Notes under the pieces: model-generated | The model's database searches: none | Seen by the model: only the letters and a program-made list of their open reading frames with translations | What the model was told of the DNA's origin: nothing | From: Chitinophagales bacterium | Lineage (GTDB): Bacteria > Bacteroidota > Bacteroidia > Chitinophagales > Saprospiraceae | Direction: 5' to 3' | Assembly: GCA_013298845.1 (NCBI GenBank) | Contig: JAAFJN010000012.1 | Location: 62,001 to 126,000, forward strand | Length of the DNA: 64,000 nt | Shown: one piece after another, positions 16,175 through 25,691 of the stretch | Layout of the letters: every line of letters starts with the position of its first letter | Numbering within the stretch: position 1 is the stretch's first letter | Program-made: the position numbers and the translations under genes

Positions 16175-16618
16175 CTATTTTTTCAACTCCTCCTCGTACA
16201 CCCCGACCCAGTCTTCAACGGTCATTTTTTGGAGGAGTTGGGCGACCAATTCGTAAGGAATATCTTCGATTTTTTTGAATCGGATGCAACTTTTGCCCAT
16301 GTCCAATTTGGTTTTGGCGTGTTTGGGGTATTCGGCAACAAACCAGTCGTACAACGCCGGAACGGCATACACGCCCATGTGGTACAACGCGAAAAAGTTT
16401 TTTTGCGCGGCAATACTCACAAAGGGCAGGGGCAATTTGGGATCACAGTGGTACCCCGGCGCGTACAGGCGGTGGGGTACCACGTACCCGATCATCCCGT
16501 AACTGATGCACTCCTCAAAACCGTCGGGAATGTTGTCCAAAACCACGGCGCGGAGGCGTTCAAAAGCGGCCCGGCGTTCGGGCGCTTCAATATTGCTGAT
16601 GTACTCGGATGGTGTCAT
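16175..16618 (-). CDS. DUF1801 domain protein (YdhG-like)
   Basis: 147 residues. SEYISNIEAPERRAAFERLR, EECISYGMIGYVVP, LPFVSIAAQKNFFALYHMG and MGKSCIRFKKIEDIP are the conserved blocks of DUF1801. The family adopts a compact alpha/beta fold; a few members were linked to iron handling, but the general function is unknown. Cytosolic. It converges with the T9SS cargo gene, only 4 bases between the stops. Confidence 0.88.
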   Translation of the reverse strand: MTPSEYISNIEAPERRAAFERLRAVVLDNIPDGFEECISYGMIGYVVPHRLYAPGYHCDPKLPLPFVSIAAQKNFFALYHMGVYAVPALYDWFVAEYPKHAKTKLDMGKSCIRFKKIEDIPYELVAQLLQKMTVEDWVGVYEEELKK

Positions 16619-16724
16619 GCGTTGGAATATTTCTTGGGCGTAAAGTTATTGGTTTTCGAAAACAAAAAAAACCTGTTTTTTGATAAAAAAGATACATGTT
16701 CTACACATAGAGAATACCTTTGTT

Positions 16725-19367
16725 TCAAGAAAGCATTAAAACAAATATGTGGTATAAATTCACAATTCGCCCTTGTCGTTTGTGCTTTGACAACCCAATT
16801 TTAATATCAGTACCACATTCATATAAATTCGTTACATCTTCTATTGTACCATCTATTGGATACTGTATAGGTAACGAGGGAATATAACTTAAATACTTGC
16901 GCCACAAGTCCAAAAATTTATCACTAGAAACATAGCCAACTAAGTAGTTTTCTTTTAAACCATTTGCATCGTAATCAAATATTTTTTCATAGTGGCTCCT
17001 AATTTTCTCACTATCCCAATTTTTTAGATTATATCCTTCGAAAATATTTTCTACTACACCTAACTCTGATTCTATTTTTATGTCTAGTTCACCAGAGTTT
17101 TTACCAGTCGCAGATTTTCCCCACCGAGATTGATCCTTTGCTATAACTCCTCTGTTGGTCAATGCATTTGTTATCGAATTGTTCCGAGCATCTTCACTAT
17201 CCACAACGGATTTTCTTTGTCCTTGCAATTGACTACAAACAATTATTATTTCATGTATCATTTTCTTTTTAGGAGACTTTCGTGTGTATTTCTTGAGCAA
17301 TTCATTTATTGTTACATCTTCTACACTGATTGGACAAGTGATAAATTCCTTCTTCTTATCAATGTATCTCTTTAGTATGTTATATTTGAAAAAATTCGGA
17401 CTGGACGAATCAATACAAATGGAGCAATTACAAGGCATCGTCTCTGAATAATCTTCATCACGTCTAAAGTTTAAAATATCATGAATTTGGTCTAAATTAC
17501 TTCTAATTAAAGCAAGTAAATCACTAGAATCATTGCCGGATATAAATATTGATAACTTTTTTTCAAAAACATCTTGCAATATCAATCCATTTGATCCTTC
17601 ATACTTAAACTCGATCCAATTCTTCCAAAAATTTTCCTTATTGACAAAAGGGTGCATACGGCATATCAATCTTGTGAGAATACCAGAGGGCATAAAATTG
17701 TACACAATATCCAAACGTATATCGGGAGATTTAGAAAAATGATCACTATCAAATATAGCGTCTCCGATTGGAAGCAATTCGGCTAATATATAATCATCTG
17801 TACCTATAATATTGAAACAAAGTTCAAACTTCTCCATTAACCTAACTATATTATGATGTATTTCAGAAGGATAAACTTTGCTATCGAGAGTATTTTGTAG
17901 TATTTCATATGTAAATTTACCTTTCCCTTTTTGCACATTTTGGTTATCAATTAAGGCATATACCGACTTAGTAACCCACTCTGGTTTCAAGATAACTACA
18001 TTATTGAGAAACCTATCGGCTTGAAAGTGCAATATAACACCCAAGTCATGTAAATATTCTGAAATAAAATTAGCTTGTTTTTCATTAAGTCCATATTTAG
18101 CAGAAATCTTATAAAATTCCGAACAAGAAATAAAGTCCCTTGAATCATATTTGAGTGCATTTTTTAATTCGAACCAAGTTTTTGCCAACCGAATTCCAAT
18201 GTGTTGCAAATTAGGAATTATAGATATGATAGTATCTTTAACCTTGGATACACCTATATTATCCACACAACTAACTTGTAGAAATTTTACAATATTAGGA
18301 AAGAGTTTTTTTAAATTTGATTCGTCAATGCTTTGTATTCTACTCTCTGATTTGTTCATCACGACTATAACAGGACTTCCTGAACTAAGATATTTTATAG
18401 TATTAAGCCACTTTTCAAATCCGTGATAATCTGTATCTTTTCTTGCCTCCCAAACAAAAATATAAATTGAGCGTTTTGTTAGAAAAAACTGATGCGTAGA
18501 GCGATAAATTTCTTGACCACCAAAATCCCAAACATTTAATTTTATAGGAACATCAATTTTTCTATGTTTGGAAGATTGATTTTCAATAACTTGAGAATGA
18601 TAATCATTATAAAAATCATCTTCATCATTTCTATAACCTTGGTCATCATAACCATAATCTTCATAATCTTCATAATCAGAATAATTGTAAATTGAATCAT
18701 CAAAGTAAGAGTCTTCTATATCAACAGGTAATGGGCAATCAATCTCCCATTCTTCAATAAAAATACCATGCGTTGTAGGTTCTTTACCAATTTCTACTTC
18801 AAATAGTGGATCAATTAATTTCTTAGCCAAAGTTGTTTTACCGACATCACCATCGCCAATTAGTATTAGTTTAAGTTCGTAGAGTTTTTTAGTGCTATGC
18901 GAAATTTCTATAGCATCTAGGTAATTACTTATAGATGTAAATCCAGCTGTCCATATTTCTAGGGGTACTTTATTTTGAACAGGATTATTTTCTAAATACA
19001 CCTCTTCTAAGTAATCAAGATTAAATAGTTCGTTGGGAAATTTTTGGATATTGTTATTTGATATATCTATTTCTTGAATAGATAGGTTATCGTATGTGTC
19101 AAAAGGAAGAGATTCAATTCCATTGAAAAAATTATAAGACAAATCTAAAACCTGTAATCTTTTTAACTTTCTGAACGTATCAGGTAACCTAGACAGGAAA
19201 TTGTGACTCAAATTAATTTCATAAAGCCATTCTAACTCACCAATTTCTTGTGGCACTTCTGTCAAAGACAAAAAACTTAAATCTATATAGCCTAATTTTT
19301 CAGAAATAGCCTTTGATATTATCTCTTGAGCTCTTAAGTACCCTTTATCCATATATTTTGATGGCAA
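16725..19367 (-). CDS. ROCO protein: LRR, Roc GTPase, COR, nuclease-like C-terminus
   Basis: 880 residues. Leucine-rich repeats occupy about 25-150 (LQVLDLSYNFF, IQEIDISNNNIQKFP). The Roc GTPase has G1 GDGDVGKTT (from residue 171), G3 DFGGQE (about 281-286) and G4-like NKSE. Between G1 and G3 sits an unusual Tyr/Asp/Glu-rich insert (about 210-260, for example SDYEDYEDYGYDD). A COR region follows. The last 160 residues contain DQSRWGKSATGKNSGELDI and later ENIFEGYNL, which I recognise as a recurring Bacteroidota end domain resembling PD-(D/E)XK nucleases (Glu-x-Asp and a following Glu). LRR-Roc-COR proteins are GTP-switched sensors. The gene is strikingly AT-rich beside its neighbours, so it was probably acquired. 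Confidence 0.85.
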   Translation of the reverse strand: MPSKYMDKGYLRAQEIISKAISEKLGYIDLSFLSLTEVPQEIGELEWLYEINLSHNFLSRLPDTFRKLKRLQVLDLSYNFFNGIESLPFDTYDNLSIQEIDISNNNIQKFPNELFNLDYLEEVYLENNPVQNKVPLEIWTAGFTSISNYLDAIEISHSTKKLYELKLILIGDGDVGKTTLAKKLIDPLFEVEIGKEPTTHGIFIEEWEIDCPLPVDIEDSYFDDSIYNYSDYEDYEDYGYDDQGYRNDEDDFYNDYHSQVIENQSSKHRKIDVPIKLNVWDFGGQEIYRSTHQFFLTKRSIYIFVWEARKDTDYHGFEKWLNTIKYLSSGSPVIVVMNKSESRIQSIDESNLKKLFPNIVKFLQVSCVDNIGVSKVKDTIISIIPNLQHIGIRLAKTWFELKNALKYDSRDFISCSEFYKISAKYGLNEKQANFISEYLHDLGVILHFQADRFLNNVVILKPEWVTKSVYALIDNQNVQKGKGKFTYEILQNTLDSKVYPSEIHHNIVRLMEKFELCFNIIGTDDYILAELLPIGDAIFDSDHFSKSPDIRLDIVYNFMPSGILTRLICRMHPFVNKENFWKNWIEFKYEGSNGLILQDVFEKKLSIFISGNDSSDLLALIRSNLDQIHDILNFRRDEDYSETMPCNCSICIDSSSPNFFKYNILKRYIDKKKEFITCPISVEDVTINELLKKYTRKSPKKKMIHEIIIVCSQLQGQRKSVVDSEDARNNSITNALTNRGVIAKDQSRWGKSATGKNSGELDIKIESELGVVENIFEGYNLKNWDSEKIRSHYEKIFDYDANGLKENYLVGYVSSDKFLDLWRKYLSYIPSLPIQYPIDGTIEDVTNLYECGTDIKIGLSKHKRQGRIVNLYHIFVLMLS

Positions 19368-19661
19368 TTTTATCCTAAATGAAGATATTGTTATAATTTA
19401 GGACACAAATATAGTACGCTTAGTAGAGAACCTTAAGCATCCGGATAAGAATAGTTCAAAATAGTAAAGAAATTGACGTAGTGGAGATTGGTAAAAAACC
19501 GAGAAGGAAAATAAATATAAAAAACAATATTTTCACACAGGGAACAAAATTGGCTTTTGACAAAAAGAAAAAAAACCTCCAAGGGCACCACACTACCGCC
19601 AAATTACCGCAAATGCTAACGCATAAAAAATCAAAGAGAGGGGTACTCGCCAGTGCCACCG

Positions 19662-20180
19662 TTAACCCGGAATTTTCCGTTCAAAAAGACAACAATCAGG
19701 CTCCCGTTGGTAATGCTGCGGTAAATTGGCCGTATTTTCGAGGTGATGAATGCCCAAAAATTCAAAACCCGCCGAGGTGTAATGCGTAATTAACCGGGTA
19801 TTATTTCCCAATGTATCCAGCCGCACGAATGCTTTTTGGTGCGCAATTGCGTAGGCATCGGCCCATTGGACAAGGGGATCAATGAGGCGGTGGCCGCGGT
19901 ACTGCGGGTGGGTACAAATGCGGTGGATGTACACGGCGTCGTTTTGGTCTTTTTCGCCCCAAATATCGGGGTCTTCAAAAGTAGTGGCCCAGTTGCACAC
20001 CATTTGGCCGTTTTCGAGTAGTTTCCATTGCCGGTTTTCGCGAATTTCGCGTTCCACAAAGGCCGCTTCCAACACGGGCCAAACGACCATTTGGCGCTCG
20101 GTTTGGAGGCTCCGTGCGGCGGCGTACAATTCAAGAATCGCCCCGGTATCGGCTAAAGTGCAGTTAACGATATTATTCAT
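19662..20180 (-). CDS. GNAT-family N-acetyltransferase
   Basis: 172 residues from ATG 20180; a 17-codon upstream extension reads through low-quality sequence and is less likely. The acetyl-CoA binding turn is HPQYRGHRLIDPL, preceded by the beta-4 strand AVYIHRICTH, and the C-terminal YTSAGFEFLG is typical of GNAT enzymes. The substrate cannot be predicted. Cytosolic, stand-alone gene. Confidence 0.85.
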   Translation of the reverse strand: MNNIVNCTLADTGAILELYAAARSLQTERQMVVWPVLEAAFVEREIRENRQWKLLENGQMVCNWATTFEDPDIWGEKDQNDAVYIHRICTHPQYRGHRLIDPLVQWADAYAIAHQKAFVRLDTLGNNTRLITHYTSAGFEFLGIHHLENTANLPQHYQREPDCCLFERKIPG

Positions 20181-20293
20181 ACTTGTTCTGTTTGTGCCAT
20201 TTCCCACCCGATTATGGCTATTATGGCACAAAGGTCAATGGTTTTTTAGGCTTAAAAAAACCAAATTTTGCTTTTTTACAAAAAACACAGATA

Positions 20294-21532
20294 CTATACT
20301 AAATACCCAAACAAGGTATCATCGGCGTTAATTTCCATAAAATCAATGTTGTATTGCTGCATTTTGGCGCGCAAAGTCTGGTAATCATTGGGGTGCAGCA
20401 CTTCAATTCCAATCAGGGCCGGGCCGGTTTCTTTGTTGTTTTTTTGCATGTACTCGAACCGTTTAATATCGTCGGTGGGGCCAAGTACGTGGGTCACAAA
20501 TTCTTTGAGGGCACCGGGGCGTTGCGCAAAACGAATCAGGAAATAGTGTTTTAAGCCCTCGTATTGCAGGGCGCGTTCTTTAATTTCGGGTAAACGGTCA
20601 ATGTCATTGTTGCTACCCGACACCACGCACACCACGTTTTTGCCCGCAATTTCATCTTTAAAATCCTCCAATGCCGCAATGCTGAGGGCACCGGCAGGCT
20701 CCACCACAATCGCGTCTTTGTTGTACAGGTCAAGGATGGTTTTGCAAATGCGGCCTTCCGGCACGAGGTGCACCGCGTCAATCACTTCGCGGCCAATTTC
20801 AAAGGTCAAATCCCCGATGCGTTTTACCGCCGCGCCATCCACAAAACGGTCAATGGAATCGAGCATAACGGGTTTACCGGCCGCCAAAGCCGCCTGCATC
20901 GAAGGGGCGCCCAGCGGTTCCACTCCTACAATGCGGGTATTGGGGCTGTTTTCTTTAAAAAAAACGCCCATCCCGGCGCTGAGACCACCGCCGCCCACGG
21001 GCACAAACAGGTAATCTACGGTGGGCAATTCTTCCAAAACTTCCACGGCAACCGTTCCCTGTCCTTCAATAATATCGGGGTGATCGAACGGCGGCACAAA
21101 CGTCATCTGGTGTTCGGCGGTAAAGGTTTTGGCGGCGGCGGCGCAATCGTCGAAGGTATCGCCCACCAATTTTATGTCGATGCTGCCGTTGCCAAACATT
21201 TCGGTTTGCAGCACTTTTTGCCTCGGGGTAATAACGGGCATAAACACCACTCCTTTGATACCCAACCGGTTACACGACCACGCAAATCCCTGCGCGTGGT
21301 TGCCCGCGCTGGCGCACACGACCCCGTTGGCCAGCGCATGGGGCGGCAGTTGACTCATCATGTTGTACGCCCCCCGAAGTTTGTAAGAGCGCACCACCTG
21401 CAAATCCTCGCGTTTGAGCCATACGTGGCACCCGTAACGCTGCGACAGGTGCGCATTACGAATCAAAGGCGTATGCCGGATGACGTTTTTCAACCGCCAC
21501 GCCGCCGCCAGTATATCAATGGTATCCGTCAA
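20294..21532 (-). CDS. ilvA: Threonine ammonia-lyase (threonine deaminase)
   Basis: 412 residues. PLP-dependent conversion of threonine to 2-oxobutanoate and ammonia, the first isoleucine-specific step. The PLP lysine is in VRSYKLRGAY; the phosphate-binding loop is VPVGGGGLSAGMG; SAGNHAQG is the usual asparagine loop. After residue 325 a single ACT-like regulatory domain (HYFLIRFAQRPGALKEFV, then GIEVLHPNDY) follows, the short form with one ACT unit. Last gene of the leftward branched-chain cluster; an inverted-repeat element fills the space to ilvC. Confidence 0.95.
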   Translation of the reverse strand: MTDTIDILAAAWRLKNVIRHTPLIRNAHLSQRYGCHVWLKREDLQVVRSYKLRGAYNMMSQLPPHALANGVVCASAGNHAQGFAWSCNRLGIKGVVFMPVITPRQKVLQTEMFGNGSIDIKLVGDTFDDCAAAAKTFTAEHQMTFVPPFDHPDIIEGQGTVAVEVLEELPTVDYLFVPVGGGGLSAGMGVFFKENSPNTRIVGVEPLGAPSMQAALAAGKPVMLDSIDRFVDGAAVKRIGDLTFEIGREVIDAVHLVPEGRICKTILDLYNKDAIVVEPAGALSIAALEDFKDEIAGKNVVCVVSGSNNDIDRLPEIKERALQYEGLKHYFLIRFAQRPGALKEFVTHVLGPTDDIKRFEYMQKNNKETGPALIGIEVLHPNDYQTLRAKMQQYNIDFMEINADDTLFGYLV

Positions 21533-21540
21533 TTTTTTTT

Positions 21541-21900
21541 AGTGAAGAGTGAAGAGTGAAGAGTGAATAACGAAAAGTGAAAAGTGAAGAGTGAAGAGTG
21601 AATAACGAAAAGTGAAGAGTGAATAACGAAGAGTGAGGAGTTTGGATATGAAAATAAATTTTATCTTAATTGCAAGAAACTCAACTGCGAATATGAAAAA
21701 ATTGCTACACGTGTCGAATCAGAGATGCTCACGAGTGCATGTTTTTGAGTTCACACTATTTTTCACAGCGAGAACTGCTGCGGTGTCACTAAAAAATACA
21801 GGACACAACCCAAAGAACGCTCTACGACGGGCAACTTTTCACTTTTCGTTATTCACTCTTCACTTTTCACTCTTCACTTTTCACTCTTCACTTTTCACTA
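21541..21900. repeat. Inverted-repeat element (GTGAAGA arms) between ilvC and ilvA
   Basis: Left arm 21541-21640 consists of GTGAAGA/GTGAAAA/GAATAACGAAAA units; right arm 21836-21900 is their reverse complement. Outer ends read TTTTTTTAGTGAA and its complement. About 190 bases of unique DNA lie between the arms with no credible gene. It fills the whole 375-base gap. Confidence 0.8.
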
Positions 21901-21907
21901 AAAAAAA

Positions 21908-22954
21908 CTATTGGTTTTCCGGGCGCAAACTGCGCACGGTTTTACCGGCCTGCCACATTTCGCTTTCGCGGAGTTCGCGGAGTTCTTCTTCCAATTTTAC
22001 GCGATAGTCGGGTTGGCTGTTGGAAGAAATAGAACGGGCGGCTTCGTTACCGGCGGCCACGCTGTCGTAGAGTTCGGTAAAGACGGGAAGGGTCGCATCG
22101 CGGAATTTTTTCCACCAGTCCAACGCACCGCGCTGTGCCGTTGTGGAGCAGTTGGCGTACATCCAGTCCATGCCGTTTTCGGCCACCAATGGCATGAGCG
22201 ATTGGGTGAGTTCTTCCACGGTTTCGTTAAAGGCTTCGCTGGGCGAGTGGCCACGTTCGCGCAAAACGGCGTATTGGGCCGCAAAAATGCCCTGAATAGC
22301 GCCCATCAAAGTGCCGCGTTCACCAGTGAGATCGCTGTACACTTCGCGTTTAAAATCAGTTTCAAACAAGTAGCCGCTACCAATAGCAATACCCAGAGCG
22401 ATAACCCGCTCGTAGGCCCGGCCCGTAGCATCCTGGTGGATGGCGTAACTGCTGTTGAGGCCACGACCTTGCAGGAACATCCGGCGGAGTGAAGTGCCGG
22501 AACCTTTGGGCGCCACGAGAAATACATCCACGTCGGCGGGAGGGATAATACCCGTTTGGTCGTTGTACGTAATACCAAAACCATGCGAAAAATAAAGGGC
22601 TTTGCCCGGCGTCAGGTGTTTTTTTACCGTTGGCCAAAGTTGTATTTGAGCAGCATCGCTGAGAAGGTAACAAATAATGGTGCCGCGCTCCAGCGCTTCT
22701 TCAATGTCAAACAAAGAAACACCCGGCACAAAACCGTCGGCAACGGCTTTATCCCACGACTTTGAATCGCGGCGCTGGCCAATAATAACATTAATGCCGT
22801 TGTCCAATTGATTTAATGCCTGACCGGGGCCTTGTACACCGTAACCAATCACGGCCACGACTTCGTTTTTGAGCACCTGTTGTGCTTTTTCAAGGGGAAA
22901 TTCTTCGCGGGTGACGACGTTCTCTACGGTGCCACCAAAGTTGAGTTGAGCCAT
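21908..22954 (-). CDS. ilvC: Ketol-acid reductoisomerase
   Basis: 348 residues. Catalyses the NAD(P)H-dependent isomerisation and reduction of acetolactate and acetohydroxybutyrate. The nucleotide-binding loop is VIGYGVQGPGQALN; metal-binding acidic residues occur in the helical half (REVYSDLTGERG and SEAFNETVEELTQ). The length fits the short class I type in one domain pair. Cofactor preference cannot be stated with confidence; the loop IIGQRRDSKSWD carries two Arg, as in NADPH users. Flanked by repeat elements on both sides. Confidence 0.95.
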   Translation of the reverse strand: MAQLNFGGTVENVVTREEFPLEKAQQVLKNEVVAVIGYGVQGPGQALNQLDNGINVIIGQRRDSKSWDKAVADGFVPGVSLFDIEEALERGTIICYLLSDAAQIQLWPTVKKHLTPGKALYFSHGFGITYNDQTGIIPPADVDVFLVAPKGSGTSLRRMFLQGRGLNSSYAIHQDATGRAYERVIALGIAIGSGYLFETDFKREVYSDLTGERGTLMGAIQGIFAAQYAVLRERGHSPSEAFNETVEELTQSLMPLVAENGMDWMYANCSTTAQRGALDWWKKFRDATLPVFTELYDSVAAGNEAARSISSNSQPDYRVKLEEELRELRESEMWQAGKTVRSLRPENQ

Positions 22955-22984
22955 TTTATATTCGTTTTATAAATGTATTTTTTT

Positions 22985-23207
22985 AGTGAAAAGTGAAGAG
23001 TGAAAAGTGAAGAGTGAAAAGTGAATAGTGAATAGTGAAAAACGAAAAGAGAAAATACAATGCGCTTAGTAGATCCTACGGTATGTTATTTTACCAATAA
23101 AAGCACACTCTACAACGAGCAAAACTCATCACTTTTCACTCATCACTTTTCACTCATCACTTTTCACTCTTCACTTTTCACTCTTCGTTATTCACTCTTC
23201 ACTACTA
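22985..23207. repeat. Inverted-repeat element between ilvN and ilvC, with 76-bp core
   Basis: Left arm 22985-23050, right arm 23127-23207, both made of GTGAAGA-type units, enclose a 76-base core (23051-23126) that recurs at 49604-49679 with four differences. The right arm includes the stop codon of ilvN. Confidence 0.85.
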
Positions 23208-23719
23208 AACTTTGCTAATTGTTCGTGAAACCCGCGGCTGTCTTTGATAATGGCAACGCGGGCACTTCGTACGAACTCGATGAGGCCGTACGGTTCCAGC
23301 ACTTTAATGAGGTTGTTGGTTTCTTCGCGGTGACCGGTGGTTTCAAACACGGTATAATCTTTCCGGATGACCACGGCGCGGGCACCGTGTTCGCGCAAAA
23401 GGCGTTCGACCTTCACTTTTTCGGCAATTTCGTCGGTGGGCACTTTGTACAAGGCCATTTCCTGCCACACAATTTCGTCGCCGGTATTGTAAAAAGCCCG
23501 CAAAACGTCCACTTGTTTTTCGATTTGGCGGGCCAGTTTGCGCACCATTTCCTCCGTTTCCTGAATCACAATGGTAAACCGGTGAATACCCTCCACTTCC
23601 GACGGAGACGTATTGAGGCTTTCGATATTGATCTTGCGGCGCGACATGATGATCGCGATGCGGTTGAGCAAACCCACCTGATTTTCGGTGTAAGCGGTAA
23701 GTGTGTATTCTTGCTTCAT
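23192..23719 (-). CDS. ilvN: Acetolactate synthase small (regulatory) subunit
   Basis: 175 residues. The N-terminal ACT domain (YTLTAYTENQVGLLNRIAII, INIESLNTS) binds valine for feedback control, and the C-terminal half (ERLLREHGARAVVI, GLIEFVRSARVAI) matches the ALS_ss_C domain. It starts 3 bases after ilvB ends, so the two subunits are co-translated. The last residues SSEE and the stop are encoded by the neighbouring GTGAAGA repeat, suggesting the natural C-terminus was replaced when the element arrived. Confidence 0.95.
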   Translation of the reverse strand: MKQEYTLTAYTENQVGLLNRIAIIMSRRKINIESLNTSPSEVEGIHRFTIVIQETEEMVRKLARQIEKQVDVLRAFYNTGDEIVWQEMALYKVPTDEIAEKVKVERLLREHGARAVVIRKDYTVFETTGHREETNNLIKVLEPYGLIEFVRSARVAIIKDSRGFHEQLAKFSSEE

Positions 23720-23722
23720 GAT

Positions 23723-25450
23723 TTAGGACAGTCTGATTTCGGCTACACCGCAGCCTTGTGGAACCATTGGGAATACGTTGTTTTCTTTGCCCGTCATTAC
23801 TTCCAGCAGGTAACTGCCATCGTGTTCCAACATGGTTTGTAATGCCGTGCGCAAATGTTCACGTTCCGATACTTTTTGCCCCGGAATGCCGTAGGCTTCG
23901 GCCACTTTGGGAAAATCGGGGCTGGTGATATTCACAAAAGAATAGCGGCGCTCGTGGAACAACTGTTGCCATTGGCGCACCATTCCGAGGAATTGGTTAT
24001 TTAAGATCAGGATTTTGACGTTCATGCCAAATTGCTGGATGGTGCCCAGTTCCTGAATGGTCATCTGGATACCGCCGTCGCCCGCAATGGCAACAACCGT
24101 GCGTTCGGGAGCGCCCATTTTGGCCCCAATGGCCGCCGGAAGTGCAAAACCCATCGTACCCAATCCGCCCGAAGTGATATTGCTGCGCGTGTGGTTCATT
24201 TTCGCGTAGCGGTTGGCGACCATTTGGTGTTGGCCCACATCGGTGACGATAATGGCATCACCACCGGTGAGTTCGTTGAGAATTTTAATCACTTCGCCCA
24301 TCGTCAGCACGGGATCGGTGGGGTTTAATTCGTTGTGAATAACCTGTTCGTATTCTTGTTTATCGCCGTCGTGGAAGCGTTGCAGCCACTCCGGGTGCGA
24401 TTTTTGTTGCACCAATTCGGTGAGCAGCGGCAGGGTTTCTTTACAATCGCCCCACACGGGTACGTCGGCTTTGATGTTTTTGTCAATTTCGGCCGGGTCA
24501 ATGTCCAAATGAATAATTTTGGCCTGTTTGGCGTACCGGTCGAGGCGGCCCGTCACGCGGTCATCAAAGCGCATACCAACGGCAATGAGCACATCGCATT
24601 GGTTGGTGAGGACATTGGGGGCGTAGTTGCCGTGCATGCCCAACATACCCACGTTGAGCGGGTGACCGGTGGGCAAAGCGCCCAATCCCAGAATCGTCCA
24701 GGCCGCCGGAATCCCCGATTTTTCGATAAATGTTTTAAATTCAGCCTCGGCATTGCCCAAAATCACCCCTTGCCCAAACAACACAAACGGCCGTTCGGCG
24801 GCGTTAATCATGGCCGCGGCTTCTTCGATGTATTCTTGCCGCACAATGGGTTTGGGGCGGTAACTGCGAATGTGTTCGCAGGGCGTGTACCCCTCAAAAT
24901 CGAACATTTGCAGTTGGGCATTTTTGGTAATATCCACCAAAACCGGGCCGGGGCGACCACTTTTGGCAATGTAAAATGCCTTGGCAATGGCCGCCGGAAT
25001 CTCGGAGGCATCCGTCACCTGACAATTCCACTTGGTTACCGGGGTGGTAATATTAATCACATCAGTTTCCTGAAAAGCATCCGTTCCGAGCAAGTGCGCA
25101 AACACCTGACCCGTAATACAAACCACCGGCGTACTGTCAATGAGCGCATCGGCGAGACCCGTGACCAAATTGGTCGCACCGGGACCACTGGTCGCAAATA
25201 CCACACCCGGCCGACCCGAACTGCGCGCATACCCCTGCGCCGCGTGAATGCCACCCTGCTCGTGGCGCACCAGAATATGGTTAATTTTGTCGCCATAATC
25301 GTACAATGCGTCATAAATAGGCATAATGGCACCACCCGGATAACCAAAAATAGTATCTACGCCCTCCGTCAGAAAAGCCTCCAGAAGTGCCTGTGACCCG
25401 GAAACCTGCTTCCGCGCCGTCGCTGTTTGTATTGGTGCTGCTTGTGTCAT
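23723..25450 (-). CDS. ilvB: Acetolactate synthase large (catalytic) subunit
   Basis: 575 residues. Thiamine-diphosphate enzyme joining two pyruvates, or pyruvate and 2-oxobutanoate. The family signatures are all there: IFGYPGGAIMPIYDAL, the catalytic Glu in VRHEQGGIHAAQGYAR, SGPGATNLVTGL, and the ThDP-binding GDGGIQMTIQELGT with LNNQFLGMVRQWQ. Full length. Directly followed by ilvN. Upstream, a repeat-filled gap of 235 bases separates it from ilvD; I see no consensus promoter just before it, so read-through from ilvD is possible. Confidence 0.96.
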   Translation of the reverse strand: MTQAAPIQTATARKQVSGSQALLEAFLTEGVDTIFGYPGGAIMPIYDALYDYGDKINHILVRHEQGGIHAAQGYARSSGRPGVVFATSGPGATNLVTGLADALIDSTPVVCITGQVFAHLLGTDAFQETDVINITTPVTKWNCQVTDASEIPAAIAKAFYIAKSGRPGPVLVDITKNAQLQMFDFEGYTPCEHIRSYRPKPIVRQEYIEEAAAMINAAERPFVLFGQGVILGNAEAEFKTFIEKSGIPAAWTILGLGALPTGHPLNVGMLGMHGNYAPNVLTNQCDVLIAVGMRFDDRVTGRLDRYAKQAKIIHLDIDPAEIDKNIKADVPVWGDCKETLPLLTELVQQKSHPEWLQRFHDGDKQEYEQVIHNELNPTDPVLTMGEVIKILNELTGGDAIIVTDVGQHQMVANRYAKMNHTRSNITSGGLGTMGFALPAAIGAKMGAPERTVVAIAGDGGIQMTIQELGTIQQFGMNVKILILNNQFLGMVRQWQQLFHERRYSFVNITSPDFPKVAEAYGIPGQKVSEREHLRTALQTMLEHDGSYLLEVMTGKENNVFPMVPQGCGVAEIRLS

Positions 25451-25472
25451 AATATGTGGTGGAATTTGTTGA

Positions 25473-25520
25473 GAAGGGTTGAATTTGTTGAATTGGTTTG
25501 TCCGTCGTAGCGTACACGTT
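25473..25520 (+). repeat. Repeat ending GTAGCGTACACGTT, copy 1
   Basis: GGGTTGAATTTGTTG followed by a run to GTAGCGTACACGTT (25507-25520). A closely similar stretch is at 53119-53166, and the last 14 bases recur at 40194-40207. Confidence 0.7.
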
Positions 25521-25542
25521 ACCCGTCGTAGTGCGTTCGTTT

Positions 25543-25691
25543 TTAGTGAAAAGTGAAGAGTGAATAGTGAAAAATTAACCTGCCGTAGAGCGTTTTTTTA
25601 TGAAAAATTATATTTAGAACAGATAAAGTATTCACTATCAAAACAATAAACCACTTTTCACTCTTCACTATTCACTTTTCACTCTTCACTC
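25543..25691. repeat. Inverted-repeat element between ilvD and ilvB
   Basis: Arms 25543-25573 and 25650-25691 of GTGAAAAGTGAAGAG-type units surround a core unlike the 76-base one. The right arm contains the ilvD stop codon. Confidence 0.75.

Noticed and set aside
19481-19789. 102-codon plus-strand frame
   Set aside because: Overlaps the GNAT gene end and has low-complexity basic sequence; no start signal.
21633-22007. 124-codon frame between ilvA and ilvC
   Set aside because: Its second half is the translated GTGAAGA repeat arm (FHFSLFTLHFSLF) and it overlaps ilvC on the other strand.
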